A stretch of 64,000 nt of DNA from JAJDUF01 sp965238265 (GCA_965238265.1 OZ250185.1:1302001-1366000); one strand, 5' to 3'; numbered from the stretch's first letter, positions 25,776 to 35,060 are shown. Notes: a model not told the origin generated them from the letters alone. Made by a program: numbers and translations.

Positions 25776-28031
25776 CTAATCAGGCCGCGGCGCTGCCACG
25801 TAGTCCACGAAGACGGGGCTGGTCCAGGCCATCTCCATATCGGTCTGCACGATCCGCGCCCAGTAGGGATTGATCCCCGGCCGTGGCGCCGGGTCGGTGA
25901 AGGAGAGCTCCGCCGTCTCCGGGCCGCCTGGCGCCGGGGCTAACGACACCACGATCTTGCGGTTCAGCAAACCGATGGGCACCTTCAGTTGTCCGGCTGC
26001 CAGCTCCTGGAGGCTACAACCGAAGGTCACGTTCTCGGCTGGCGAATAGGACATTTTGCCGGGGTCTTCATCTCCATGTCCGCCATAGTTGGGGCGGCTG
26101 ATGAGCGAGGTATTCACCACCAGCCGCAGCTCGGCGTCGTCCGCGTCAGCGAGGTCGAGGATGACCCCGCTACGGTAGCCACAGGTCACGGAGTACCAGC
26201 GCAGCTCGGTGGCCGTGCGGTCGAACACGCGCGAGCGCGGGCTGTCGAACCGGAGCCGCTCGACGGACGCGATGGTGGCGCCGCCGACTTGCAGCTGGCC
26301 GTCCCAGATCACCCCGGAGTAGCTCGTCTTCCGGCTGGCCCCCTCCCAAAGCACCCGCACGCGGTTGCTGCTGGCGCCGGTGCCTACGGGATGGCTATAG
26401 ATTCGCTCCAGGCCGCGGAACAGCTCGACACGCTCTAACGGCGCTGTGCCGGTGACCGCCAGGGAGATCGTTGGCCGGGTCGAGGTGCTGTGGTCCGCGC
26501 CCATCATATGGCCATCGGCGTCCAGCTGTACCAGCATACGCGCCCCGGTCGTCGCGTAGCAGCGCCGCGCGCGCAGCGCCTCGTGGACGGCTTCCAGCGT
26601 CAACTCTGGCGCATACAGCCCGGTCAATCCCCCTTGGGCATAGCGCCGCTCCTGCCAGCCTGGTGTGTCCGCACCGGGCCGCCCGTCGTGACTGTCGCTC
26701 CCGCCGACAAACCCCATGCGGTAGCCGTGGCGCAGCGACTCCTCCAGAAACCACTCGAACGTGCCGTGATCGGAGGTGATCTCCAGCGCCGGTTCCAAGG
26801 TCGGCTCGTGATGGGTGAGGTCGGCATGGCTGCCACCGACGTGGGGTGTGATGACGACATCCTGCCCGCGGTATGCCCGGTAGACATCGAGGATATGGGG
26901 CAGATCGGTGTCTACGTCCGATGTATCCGCCAGCCCTTTGTGGCTGTTACGGCGGATCGGCTGATTGTGGCGCCGAAAGTAGACGTTGTGATGGCCTCCC
27001 TCGCTCGGCACGGCGGACCACTCGAACCCCGGCAAGGGCACGAAGCGCCCCGGTTGATCGAAGTCACGCTCGGCCTGCTGCTGCACGGCCCAATCGTCAT
27101 TCGAGAGTATGTGGTCATTGCGCTGGTAGCCCACGAAGTCTATGCCGGCAATGTCGCGGGCGTAGCGAAAGAAGTCCGGTATTTTCGCTGCGAGCGCGAT
27201 CTGCCCGCCGTGCGGGTCGCCCCAGTAGAGGGCGTGCGGTGCAGCCTGCTCCGTGCAGAGGATGGGATTGCTCTCGGCCCGCAGTCCCGCTGCGCTATCT
27301 ACGGCAGCCAGGCGATACCGGCCCGGCTCGGACACGGTGCAGCCCTCGAACCGCCGCACGCCGCCGTCTTCAGCGCCAAACGTGTACCGCTGCACCGGGC
27401 ATGCGCTCCCTGAGGGTGCCAGCAGCTCTATGCTGCCGCGATACGAGGCGGCGGGGTTGCCCCACTGGTCCTCAGCGCGTACCAGCAGGGAAAACGGCGT
27501 CCCGGCAGTGACCGTCGAAGGGGCAACGACCACCAGCTTGACCGCTGGCCCGCCGACGATGGAGAGCGAGGGCGGCGCGGCGAGCGTGACGAACGTGCCG
27601 TCGCCCTCCGCATCCACGGCCACCCAGAAATACCGCTTGGCCTCGCGGAACGTCTGCGCCCGCGTGCCGGGACCGCCGCCGGTACGGTCGCCGTAGGTCA
27701 GCACGAGCCGTTCGCCAGGTTTGAGTGCGCGGCCGTGGACAACCAACAGCACCGACGTCACCTGCTCGACCATGATGGAGACCCGCGCCGCGCGTGGCGC
27801 GTGCAGGGTCATGTAGTCCGCGGCCGTGGGATCGTGGAATTGGGGAAATGCCCAGTCCGTGTCGCATTCCGTAAACACGCGGATGCGACCGCTGGAAGCC
27901 ACCCCCTGCTCGCCGACGATGTACGTCAGCCGCTGGGTCGTGTAGCTGCCCGCAACCACGTCGCCGGCCGGGTCGAGGGTAGCCCGCCCGTAGGCTTGCC
28001 GTTGTGCGTCCGCCGTACCAGCTTGCATCAT
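25776..28031 (-). CDS. DUF3604 / PHP-superfamily protein with altered metal motif
   Basis: 751 aa; GGAGAGCGAG precedes ATG 28031. Domains: N-terminal Ig-like sandwich ~1-260 (AGTPFSLLVRAEDQWGNPAA), then the DUF3604 PHP barrel ~265-530: LYWGDPHGGQIALAAK, DFVGYQRNDHILSNDDW, VVITPHVGGSHAD, MGFVGGSDSHDGRPG; C-terminal sandwich ~530-751. Known: DUF3604 proteins are PHP-like metal hydrolases of unknown substrate. Odd: the usual D-L-H-x-H at strand 1 reads DPHGG, so one His ligand is absent, while later His and Asp ligands (TPH, GSDSH) remain. A second DUF3604 protein at 35061 keeps DLHRHS. Cytosolic by absence of signal. Confidence 0.85.
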   Translation of the reverse strand: MMQAGTADAQRQAYGRATLDPAGDVVAGSYTTQRLTYIVGEQGVASSGRIRVFTECDTDWAFPQFHDPTAADYMTLHAPRAARVSIMVEQVTSVLLVVHGRALKPGERLVLTYGDRTGGGPGTRAQTFREAKRYFWVAVDAEGDGTFVTLAAPPSLSIVGGPAVKLVVVAPSTVTAGTPFSLLVRAEDQWGNPAASYRGSIELLAPSGSACPVQRYTFGAEDGGVRRFEGCTVSEPGRYRLAAVDSAAGLRAESNPILCTEQAAPHALYWGDPHGGQIALAAKIPDFFRYARDIAGIDFVGYQRNDHILSNDDWAVQQQAERDFDQPGRFVPLPGFEWSAVPSEGGHHNVYFRRHNQPIRRNSHKGLADTSDVDTDLPHILDVYRAYRGQDVVITPHVGGSHADLTHHEPTLEPALEITSDHGTFEWFLEESLRHGYRMGFVGGSDSHDGRPGADTPGWQERRYAQGGLTGLYAPELTLEAVHEALRARRCYATTGARMLVQLDADGHMMGADHSTSTRPTISLAVTGTAPLERVELFRGLERIYSHPVGTGASSNRVRVLWEGASRKTSYSGVIWDGQLQVGGATIASVERLRFDSPRSRVFDRTATELRWYSVTCGYRSGVILDLADADDAELRLVVNTSLISRPNYGGHGDEDPGKMSYSPAENVTFGCSLQELAAGQLKVPIGLLNRKIVVSLAPAPGGPETAELSFTDPAPRPGINPYWARIVQTDMEMAWTSPVFVDYVAAPRPD

Positions 28032-28056
28032 CTCGCTCTCCGGTTCGGCGCTGTGT

Positions 28057-28794
28057 CTACTCGGCTGCGCTGCGCTGGAGCACCACCAGCGTGCGGAGCG
28101 CCAGGAGTGACATCAGCGGCCGGGGCACGAGCCATTCGCTACGGGCGAGCACTGTGACCAATCCGGCCGGTACCAGGCTGTAGCTCTGATATTCACGGGC
28201 GAGCACGTGGAACAGGCTGAAAGGTCGCACGTAGAGCAGTTTCAGGTGGGGATGTCTGGTGGGCCAGTCAGCGCGCTCGTGCGTGAAGAGGATGTTCGCC
28301 ATCGCGATGTTGCCCTGCCAAGGATCGTCACTCGCCGGGTTTTCCTGGTACCGATCAAAACAGATTGCCTCTTCGTGAAAGGACCAGATGAGACGTGACA
28401 GGGGAGTGACATACGGTTCGATAAAGACACCACGGCCGCCCGGTCTCAGCACACGCGCCAACTCATCGAAAAAGGTATAGGGATGCGCGAGGTGGTGGAG
28501 GATGTCAACGCCCAAACAGCCGCCGAGTCGTCCCGATTGCACCGGCAGGTGGCGGACGTCGGCCGCGAGGTCTAGCCAGGGAGCCACCTGAACATCGGAT
28601 TGGAACACCGGGCCGACCCAGGGAGACAGCGTGCCGCTGCCGGTGCCGACTTCCAAATGTGGCCCGTCGTCGGGCAGCCAGGAGCGAATGAGCTGTGCCC
28701 AGAACCGATAGACGGCCCGGAGCGCTTCCTTGCGTTCCCATACTCGACGGCGGGCCAGGAGCTGGTCGGGCACGTGCTGGGCTGTGGTCGTCAT
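28057..28794 (-). CDS. Class I SAM-dependent methyltransferase
   Basis: 245 aa from ATG 28792-28794 (no clear RBS; an upstream in-frame ATG at 28839 is possible but its leader looks non-coding). Seen: glycine-rich motif I HLEVGTGSGTLSPWV (~48), post-motif DLAADVRHLPVQSGRLGGCL (~78), motif III ARVLRPGGRGVFIEP (~115). Known: UbiE/COQ5-type methyltransferase fold (Methyltransf_11). The C-terminal half carries hydrophobic stretches (LLYVRPFSLFHVLAREYQ, LMSLLALRTLVVLQ) that may contact membrane lipid. Lies 25 nt upstream of the DUF3604 gene in the same direction. Confidence 0.88.
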   Translation of the reverse strand: MTTTAQHVPDQLLARRRVWERKEALRAVYRFWAQLIRSWLPDDGPHLEVGTGSGTLSPWVGPVFQSDVQVAPWLDLAADVRHLPVQSGRLGGCLGVDILHHLAHPYTFFDELARVLRPGGRGVFIEPYVTPLSRLIWSFHEEAICFDRYQENPASDDPWQGNIAMANILFTHERADWPTRHPHLKLLYVRPFSLFHVLAREYQSYSLVPAGLVTVLARSEWLVPRPLMSLLALRTLVVLQRSAAE

Positions 28795-28880
28795 TGGCAC
28801 GAAAATAACACCTATCCGCCATTCCCGCGGAAGCCGCAATCCACATCCCCTTGCGGAGCGGCAGCCTGGCGCCGCTGGGC

Positions 28881-29699
28881 TTATTCCGTTTGCAGCCGGC
28901 GGAGCCGCTCCCGGAGCCGCCGCAACTCGGCTTCGGCGCCAGCGGCGCGGGCTTCGGCCGTCAAGCGGGCCGCCCGCTCGGCTGCGGCACGGTCTTCAGC
29001 CCCGGCGGCACGGTCTTCAGCCCCGGCGGCGCGGGCTTCGGCCGTCAAGCGGGCCGCCCGCTCGGCAGCGTGCCGGGCTTGCAGCTCGGTCGGGGTGGGC
29101 AGATACGCGCCGGCCACCGGATCGTACACCCGCAGGTGGCCCTCGTCCCAACACAGGTCCAGCCCCAACACCGGGCTGTGGCCCCAGATCAACCCCCCTG
29201 GCTCCGCAGTGATCCGGAGCGGCTCGTATACGCCGTTGACCAGCCGCTCCCCGGCCAGCGCCGCATCGTGATACCGGCCGCCGGTGTGGTCGAACCGCCA
29301 GTATTCGCCCACGCCATAGCCAGCGTACCCGGCCCGCTTGACCGTGTAATCCCGCCGCCCGGTGCTGCGCGAGGCCACTTCCAGCACAAAGTCCGGCGGC
29401 TGGCCTACTTCACTCAGCACATAGCCGTTGCGCGCCACGATAGCGGCGGGATTGACCCCGAACGCGACCACGCAGTCCGGCGCCAGCCGCTCGGCATTAT
29501 TGCCGGCCTCGCGCCGGAGGTAGCCCTGGCCGCAGACCAGCACGTCGGCGCGCGGGGCAAAGTAGGCTTGCAGGACACTGTCGAACGCCACGATCCGGAG
29601 GTGTTGCTGCATATCGGGTATCCGGGGCGGATCGGGGAGCGGCTCCAGGTGCGCGAACTCGCCGGGTGGTGGTGGGCGGAGGGCGATCTTGGTTGCCAT
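28881..29699 (-). CDS. Uma2-family protein with repetitive coiled-coil tail
   Basis: 272 aa. Start ATG 29697-29699 (MATKIALRPPPPGEF) with GAGG 6 nt upstream. N-terminal ~190 residues: Uma2 core with APDCVVAFGV, PDFVLEVASRSTGRRDY and YAGYGVGEYWRFDH. C-terminal ~70 residues: Ala/Glu/Arg-rich heptad tail in which the block AERAARLTAEARAAGAE occurs twice, separated by two copies of DRAAGAE-like units. Such tails are typical of Chloroflexota/Cyanobacteria Uma2 proteins and vary in repeat number. Function unknown. Internal DNA repeats span 28947-29070. Confidence 0.88.
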   Translation of the reverse strand: MATKIALRPPPPGEFAHLEPLPDPPRIPDMQQHLRIVAFDSVLQAYFAPRADVLVCGQGYLRREAGNNAERLAPDCVVAFGVNPAAIVARNGYVLSEVGQPPDFVLEVASRSTGRRDYTVKRAGYAGYGVGEYWRFDHTGGRYHDAALAGERLVNGVYEPLRITAEPGGLIWGHSPVLGLDLCWDEGHLRVYDPVAGAYLPTPTELQARHAAERAARLTAEARAAGAEDRAAGAEDRAAAERAARLTAEARAAGAEAELRRLRERLRRLQTE

Positions 29700-29909
29700 C
29701 GGGGGCCTCGTGCGGGATAGCCGGTTCGCGCGGTAGCGGTATGGGACTACCCGGCAGCAGTATAGCCGACCGGGAGCCGCGGCGTCGGCCCCCGTCATCG
29801 GCATGACAATACCACCCAGCCGTCATTCCCGGGTGCGCGGGAATCCACCTCCCCCGGCCGCTGGACTCCGGCGAAAGCCGGAGTGACGAGGGGCGGGGAC
29901 GACGGAGCA
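29700..29909. repeat. Intergenic hairpin repeats
   Basis: No gene seen. Holds a GTCATTCCCGGGTGCGCGGGAATCCAC repeat (about 29822-29848) and a GGACTCCGGCGAAAGCCGGAGTGAC repeat (about 29863-29887), two members of one inverted-repeat family side by side. Confidence 0.6.
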
Positions 29910-30911
29910 CTAGGCCGGTATGGACACCACCTGTCCGGTCCTGGACGCAGTCTGTCCGGCAAAGACAGCATCCATACAGATCAAGACATCCTCGGTGTCT
30001 ACGATAGCCGGCCGGCCGGCCTCGATACTCTCGATCCATTCCGCGAACACGCTGATCTCCGGCTCCGTCGTCTCGATCTCGGTCGTCCCGTCCTCCGTAA
30101 TCAGCACGCCGCGATTGTTCGCCGGAATCTCGATCTTGCCCTCGGTCCCCAGAATACTGAGCCAGCAGTCGTAGATCGCCAAGAGGTGCGTGTCAATGAT
30201 GGCCGTGACACCGTTCTCCAGCCGGTAGAGGTGCTGGCTTACATCGTAGAAATGCTGCAACTCGGGCCGCGAGTGATTGGCTTCATAGCCGACCACCTCT
30301 AGGTAGCGCAGACCGGTGATCCAGCGCACCTCATCGAGGCTATGCACGGCGGCGTAGCCCATCGGCCCGCCTATCCGCCGCTCATCGAACATCCACGCCG
30401 GGCGCTCCGGCTGCCGCTGTTGCTCGTAGGCGCGTCGGCTATGGAGGGCGACGACCTGGCCAATAGCGCCTGCCCGGACCAGTCTGTGGGCCGCGCGGCG
30501 CACCGGGTCACCGCGTAGGGTGAGCAGCATGGAGAGTCGCTGGCCCGGGTGGTGCTTGAGGGCGGCCTTCACCTGCTCCAGGTGCTCCGGTTGGCTGACG
30601 AGCGGCTTGTCCGCTACGACGTGGAGACCGTGCTCAAGCCCCGCGATGAGTGCTGCGCCTTGCACGTCGGGTACGGTGCTGGCGGCCAGCACGTCGAGCT
30701 GCTCGTTCGCCAGCATGTCATCAAGGTTGTGATAGGTCGGGAGCTTGAGGTCGGCGAGCAGCGCCACCCGATCCGCGGACATCTCTTCCGTCAGCTCGGG
30801 ACGGTGGCAGACGGCCACTAGCTCAACCGCCGCTGACGTTTCGGCGGCGCTCAGATAGTGTGGCCAGTGGGTGAACGGTTCGAGTCCGACAAGCCCTACA
30901 CGCAACGACAT
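29910..30911 (-). CDS. Gfo/Idh/MocA-family oxidoreductase
   Basis: 333 aa. Known: NAD(P)-dependent dehydrogenases acting on sugars, inositols and similar polyols. Seen: N-terminal RVGLVGLEPFTHWPHYLSAA (a relaxed G-x-x-G nucleotide loop), VVADKPLVSQPEHL (~93), which is the family EKP motif with Asp for Glu, then the alpha/beta substrate domain with GGPMGYAAVHSLDEVRWITG (~185), where the His-Ser-x-Asp positions fit the catalytic pattern, and a C-terminal IEAGRPAIVDTEDVLICM. The D-K-P variant is accepted in several subfamilies. Single gene, no close partner; flanked by repeats on both sides. Confidence 0.88.
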   Translation of the reverse strand: MSLRVGLVGLEPFTHWPHYLSAAETSAAVELVAVCHRPELTEEMSADRVALLADLKLPTYHNLDDMLANEQLDVLAASTVPDVQGAALIAGLEHGLHVVADKPLVSQPEHLEQVKAALKHHPGQRLSMLLTLRGDPVRRAAHRLVRAGAIGQVVALHSRRAYEQQRQPERPAWMFDERRIGGPMGYAAVHSLDEVRWITGLRYLEVVGYEANHSRPELQHFYDVSQHLYRLENGVTAIIDTHLLAIYDCWLSILGTEGKIEIPANNRGVLITEDGTTEIETTEPEISVFAEWIESIEAGRPAIVDTEDVLICMDAVFAGQTASRTGQVVSIPA

Positions 30912-31345
30912 GCTCTACCCCTCCGAACGATGGTTGGCAGGCCCCGGCTCACTGCGTTGTGCGCGTGAGGATAGCATAGACCGTCCGGCTCCCCTCAATC
31001 AGCCACAGAGCACACAGAGCGAGGGCCGTAGGGGCGCAGCACGCTGCGCCCGTCCCCATGCGAAGCGGAGGGCCGGTATCCCCGGCTGCCCTCACCCCGG
31101 CCCCCTCCCAGCGGGAGATGGAGTCTGGATTCCCGCGAAAGCGGGAATGACGGGGCCGGAGACCAGCGCCGTAGGGGCGTCCCTCGTGGGTGCCCTGGCG
31201 TCGGCCGCCACGCCGGTCGGCGTGGTACGCTACCCGCAGCTCTCTCCCCGGAAGCGAGGTGTGTCGTGCGGCTCGCCTCCCCTACTCTGTGTGCTCTGTG
31301 TACTCTGTGGCGAAAAAACCTACCTTGTCAGGAGGTCGTAGGCCG
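30912..31345. repeat. Long intergenic region made of dispersed repeats
   Basis: 434 bases without a gene, between divergent genes. In order: CACAGAGCACACAGAG (about 31003-31018), GTAGGGGCGCAGCACGCTGC (about 31029-31049), CCGGCCCCCTCCCAGCGGGAG (about 31097-31117), GGATTCCCGCGAAAGCGGGAATGAC (about 31128-31152), GTAGGGGCGTCCCTCGTGGG (about 31171-31190) and TCTGTGTGCTCTGTGTACTCTGTGG (about 31286-31310). The last is followed closely by AGGAGG of the LLM gene. No promoter stood out. Confidence 0.6.
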
Positions 31346-32284
31346 ATGAAATTCCGCTTCGGAGTCACACTCCCCGGGCTGCCGTCCGCCGAAGAATGGA
31401 CCGGCTGGGCGCGGCAAGCAGAAGACCTCGGCTACGACATCGCCCTCATCCCCGACCACTTCGGCGAGCAGCTGGCGCCGCTCCCGGCCCTGATGGCCGC
31501 CGCGTGCGCGACCACCACCCTGCGTATCGGGACACTGGTGCTCGGCAACGATTACCGCCACCCGGTCATGGTCGCGAAGGAAGCCGCCACGCTGGACGTG
31601 CTCTCGAACGGGCGGTTCGAGTTGGGGCTGGGCGCCGGCTGGATGCTCTCGGACTACCAGCGCTCCGGCATGCAATTCGACCGGCCGGGGATCAGAGTGA
31701 GCCGGCTGGAAGAGAGCATCGCCGTGATTAAAGGCCTCCTCGGGCCCGGCTCCTGCTCATACGAGGGAACGTACTACCGCATCTCCGATCTCGACGGGTA
31801 CCCGAAGCCGGTGCAGCAGCCGAAGCTGCCGATCCTGGTGGGCGGGGGAGGCCGGCGGATGCTGAAGATCGCCGCGCGCGAGGCGGATATTATCGCGCTG
31901 CATCCCAGTCTGCGCCGGACGCGCAATGGCGCCCCGATGCTCCGGCGGGCGGCGTGGGACTCCACCCCGGAAGCCTTCGACGAGAAGATATGCTGGCTAC
32001 GCGACTCCCTCGGAGACCGCCTGGACCATACCGAACTGAACAGCGTGCTCTACCTCCCATTTGTGACCCAGGACACGGATACAGCAGCGCGCGCGGCTGC
32101 CAAGCAGCTCGGTGTCTCGCCCGCGGCGGCGCGTGAGTGCCCGCTGGTGGTGATCGGCACCGCCAGCGAGATAGCAGACGAGCTGCTCCAGCGGCGCGAA
32201 CGCTACGGCATCTCGTACTATTTGGTGAAGCAGCCCTGGATGGAGGAGTTTGCGCCGGTCGTAGCCCGGCTCGCAGGTAAGTAG
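31346..32284 (+). CDS. LLM-class (F420-dependent type) oxidoreductase
   Basis: 312 aa. Start ATG 31346 (MKFRFGVTLPGLPSAEEW) has AGGAGG upstream. Luciferase-like TIM barrel: ALIPDHFGEQLAPLPALMAA, TTLRIGTLVLGNDYRHPVMV, LSNGRFELGLGAGWMLSDYQ, PILVGGGGRRMLKIAA. These match the TIGR03621-like F420-dependent subgroup, where DHF and G-x-G-x-G-W shape the deazaflavin pocket. Known: hydride transfer or monooxygenation using F420H2 or FMNH2. Followed 48 nt later by another LLM gene, so probably an operon of two paralogues. Cofactor inferred, not shown. Confidence 0.88.
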   Translation: MKFRFGVTLPGLPSAEEWTGWARQAEDLGYDIALIPDHFGEQLAPLPALMAAACATTTLRIGTLVLGNDYRHPVMVAKEAATLDVLSNGRFELGLGAGWMLSDYQRSGMQFDRPGIRVSRLEESIAVIKGLLGPGSCSYEGTYYRISDLDGYPKPVQQPKLPILVGGGGRRMLKIAAREADIIALHPSLRRTRNGAPMLRRAAWDSTPEAFDEKICWLRDSLGDRLDHTELNSVLYLPFVTQDTDTAARAAAKQLGVSPAAARECPLVVIGTASEIADELLQRRERYGISYYLVKQPWMEEFAPVVARLAGK

Positions 32285-32332
32285 GTCCGGCCACAGAGAC
32301 CACAGAGTTGGAGGGATGGGGGGCAGAGCACC

Positions 32333-33292
32333 ATGAAGTTCACCGTCAGCGTCAACGTCGGTGGCCCGCATTACGACCCGGCGCGTATCGGGGCTATCGC
32401 CCGCCAGGCCGATGCGTTAGGCTTCCACAGCGTGGGGGCGGCCGAACGGCTCATCATGCCGCGGGTCATCAAGTCGCAGTATCCGCGCGGGAGCGGGGCG
32501 GCCCCGGGTGTTGGCTCGGCCCAGAACACGCTCGAAGTCCTGTCCGTCATCAGTTTTCTGGCCGGTCAGACCTCCCGGATACGGTTGATGCCCTTCGTGG
32601 TCATGCCGTACCGCAATCCCTTACTCGCCGCCAAGATGCTGGCCACGATTGACGTGTTGTCCAATGGCCGGCTGGACATCCTGCTCGGTGTGGGCTGGAA
32701 CCGCGAGGAGGCCCGTGCGCTGATGGTGCCTACCCCGTTCGACAAGCGCGGCGCCGTCACCAACGAGTACCTGCGCGCCTTTGTCACGCTCTGGAATGAG
32801 GAGCGCCCGGACTTCCAGGGGAAGTACCTGCAATTCTCCGACGTTGATTTCGCGCCCAAGCCGGTGCAGCGTCCCCATCCACCGTTCTGGATCGGTGGCG
32901 AAAGCCCGGCAGCCATCCGCCGCGCCGCGACGCTCGGTGACGGGTGGTCGCCCGGCGCGAGCAACCCGCAGTTTCCGCTGGATACGACCGAGCAGCTCAA
33001 GCGGGCGGTGGACAGCCTGCACTGGCGAGCGGCCGCGGCCGGCCGCGATCCCGGTGCCATAGCCATCCGGTTCGGCAGCATCTCCTGGACGGGCGGCCAA
33101 GCCGCGACCGGTCCCGAAGGGCAGCGCGCGCCCTTTACGGGCAGCGCCGAGCAGATCGCCGCGGACGTTGCGGCACAGGCCAAGCTGGGCGTGACCCACA
33201 TGAGTGTCAGCACGCCGGTCGCGAGCCTGGAGCAGGAGTTGGAGCTGATGGCGAGCTTCGCCGACCAAGTGCTGCCGCTCGCCGGCGATTAG
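32333..33292 (+). CDS. LLM-class (F420-dependent type) oxidoreductase
   Basis: 319 aa; a weak G-rich RBS precedes the ATG. Seen: KFTVSVNVGGPHYDPARIG start, SVGAAERLIMPR, TSRIRLMPFVVMPYRNPLLA, LSNGRLDILLGVGWNREEAR, RPHPPFWIGGESPAAIRRAA and a C-terminal FTGSAEQIAADVAAQAKLGV. Typical of the TIGR03619 group of F420-dependent oxidoreductases. It differs substantially from the preceding LLM gene, so the pair may act on successive or alternative substrates. Cytosolic. Confidence 0.9.
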   Translation: MKFTVSVNVGGPHYDPARIGAIARQADALGFHSVGAAERLIMPRVIKSQYPRGSGAAPGVGSAQNTLEVLSVISFLAGQTSRIRLMPFVVMPYRNPLLAAKMLATIDVLSNGRLDILLGVGWNREEARALMVPTPFDKRGAVTNEYLRAFVTLWNEERPDFQGKYLQFSDVDFAPKPVQRPHPPFWIGGESPAAIRRAATLGDGWSPGASNPQFPLDTTEQLKRAVDSLHWRAAAAGRDPGAIAIRFGSISWTGGQAATGPEGQRAPFTGSAEQIAADVAAQAKLGVTHMSVSTPVASLEQELELMASFADQVLPLAGD

Positions 33293-33425
33293 GCCCGGCA
33301 GGCGGGGAGTGAGAGCGGGAGTCTGTCGTCCGTCATTCCCGCGAAAGCGGGAATCCAGGCTCCCTCTCCCCGCGGGAGAGGGCCGGGGTGAGGGCTGGTG
33401 CGCTGCCGAGTGAGAGGAGACAACC
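33293..33425. repeat. Short intergenic hairpins
   Basis: Holds a GTCATTCCCGCGAAAGCGGGAATCCA repeat (about 33332-33357) and CCCTCTCCCCGCGGGAGAGGG (about 33361-33382), then the AGAGGAGA ribosome-binding region of the next gene. Confidence 0.6.
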
Positions 33426-34952
33426 ATGGCTCTGATCGAGATTGGCTCACAGAAGCAGCTGTTCCTCGACGACTACCTGATCGAGAGCATGACCCAAGCC
33501 AAGCAAGGCGTCAATCCCGCCGTCAAGGTCGCGCACAATCCCATCATCCGGGCCGAACGCCCCTGGGAGGGCAACCACGTCATGCTGTCCTCGGTGGTGT
33601 TCGACGACGAGGACCGCATCTTCAAGCTGTGGTACACCGCCCGCGACCTGAAGGTTGACCCCCAACTGCGACCCGGCGGCGCATCGGGGATCGTGATTGG
33701 GGGCGAGGCCGCCCCGCCTGTGACGTGCCTTGCCACCTCCGAGGACGGCATCCACTGGGAGCGGCCGGTGCTGGGGCTGGTGGAGTTTGCCGGGTCCAAG
33801 GAGAACAACATCGTCCCACCCGGAGTCGTCGAGGCGCCAACGTTCCTGGACCGGCACGAACGCGACCCGGCGAAGCGATACAAGGCCCTGAAGTGGACCA
33901 TGGACACGACCAAGCCGATGCAGTCCAACCTCTACTACTCGCCCGACGGTTTCACCTGGACACCCTACGCGGGCAATCCCGTCATAGACACCACGCCCGT
34001 CGTCGGCCGGTGGGGACCGACCTCCTTCATGGGCTGGGACCCCATTCGCGAGACCTACGCGGCGTATGTGGAGAGCAGCCACCATATGCGGACACTCTTC
34101 GGCAAGCGGCTCATCGGCCGCGCCGAGAGTCCCGACATGATCCACTGGACCGAGCCGGAGACGGTCCTGGTTCCCGACACGGACGATTTCCCCGATACGG
34201 AGTTCTATCGGCTGGTAGTCATCCCCTACGCCGGGCTGTACGTCGGGCTGCTCTGGATTTTCCGTACCACCAACCTGACGCACCACCCGGAGGTCATCGT
34301 CAGCCGCGACGGATTCCACTGGGAGCGGCGCTACCGGGAGCCGTTCATCGTCCGCGGCGGCCGCCGGGAGGACTTCGATTCGAGCAACGTCTACCTGTGG
34401 CACGCCCTCGTGCATGATGACCGCGTGCTCCTCTACTACAGCGGCACCAACCACCGCGCCGCCCAGCAGATGCTGGACTTGGGCGCCGCCGCCACATCGG
34501 CTGTAGGGCTGGCGATCTGCCCCCTGGACGGATTCGTGTCGGTGGACAGCGGCAAGGGCTGGGCACCTCCCGCCGGGGACAGGGCCGACTTGGGCGGGCT
34601 GCATCAGGAAGCCCTGTTGCGCGTGTCGCGCAGCCCCGCGGCGTTTGGCCAGCTGGTCACGCGCTCCTTCGGCTTCATCGGGTCGCGGCTGCATCTCAAC
34701 TGCGCGACCACGCCGGTCGCCGCCGGTCCCGGGCCGGCCGAGGTGCGGGTGGAGGTGCTCACGTCCAACCACCGCAAGATCGAGGGATTCACGTTCGACG
34801 ACGCCGACCCGATCACGCAGTCGGGACGGGACCACGTCGTCTCCTGGAACGGCAACGCCGACGTGAGCCGCCTGATGGGCCGGCCGATCAAGCTGCGGTT
34901 CTACTTCAAGAACGCGAAGCTCTACTCCTTCCAGTTCGGGACGACTCGCTAA
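33426..34952 (+). CDS. Five-bladed beta-propeller glycosidase-like protein (GH32/43-like)
   Basis: 508 aa; GAGAGGAGA precedes the ATG. Seen: N-terminal KQLFLDDYLIESM, a hallmark of a Planctomycetes/Poribacteria-type propeller family, then repeated blade motifs FDDEDRIFKLWYTARD, CLATSEDGIHWERPVLG, YYSPDGFTWTPYAGNPVI, GWDPIRETYAAYVESS, IVSRDGFHWERRY and LLYYSGTN, and a C-terminal jelly-roll region (EVRVEVLTSNHRKIEGF ... LRFYFKNAKLYSFQF). Known: the fold is shared by GH32, GH43 and GH62. Catalytic acids not identified with confidence. No signal peptide. The same DDY N-signature and C-terminal RLRFTLDRARLYAF-like tail occur in the protein at 54647. Confidence 0.78.
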   Translation: MALIEIGSQKQLFLDDYLIESMTQAKQGVNPAVKVAHNPIIRAERPWEGNHVMLSSVVFDDEDRIFKLWYTARDLKVDPQLRPGGASGIVIGGEAAPPVTCLATSEDGIHWERPVLGLVEFAGSKENNIVPPGVVEAPTFLDRHERDPAKRYKALKWTMDTTKPMQSNLYYSPDGFTWTPYAGNPVIDTTPVVGRWGPTSFMGWDPIRETYAAYVESSHHMRTLFGKRLIGRAESPDMIHWTEPETVLVPDTDDFPDTEFYRLVVIPYAGLYVGLLWIFRTTNLTHHPEVIVSRDGFHWERRYREPFIVRGGRREDFDSSNVYLWHALVHDDRVLLYYSGTNHRAAQQMLDLGAAATSAVGLAICPLDGFVSVDSGKGWAPPAGDRADLGGLHQEALLRVSRSPAAFGQLVTRSFGFIGSRLHLNCATTPVAAGPGPAEVRVEVLTSNHRKIEGFTFDDADPITQSGRDHVVSWNGNADVSRLMGRPIKLRFYFKNAKLYSFQFGTTR

Positions 34953-35007
34953 TTCCGCACCACCTATCCTGCCGCAGGTAGCGGATTGTGCAGCCCTGGC
35001 GGGTCAG
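34950..35007 (+). repeat. Palindromic element, copy 4 (left arm degenerate)
   Basis: GCACCACC...GCGGATT loop and right arm GTGCAGCCCTGGCGGGTCA are clearly those of the family; the loop is longer (about 22 nt) and the left arm before GCAC no longer pairs. It begins at the stop codon of the propeller gene and lies upstream of the DUF3604 gene. Confidence 0.65.
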
Positions 35008-35060
35008 AGCAGCGCCCCCGCCGGACCGCACACCGGGGAATGGACAAGGAGGCGAAACCG

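Noticed and set aside
30912..31345. CRISPR array
   Set aside because: Repeats are of several different kinds, irregularly spaced and with no spacer pattern or cas genes.
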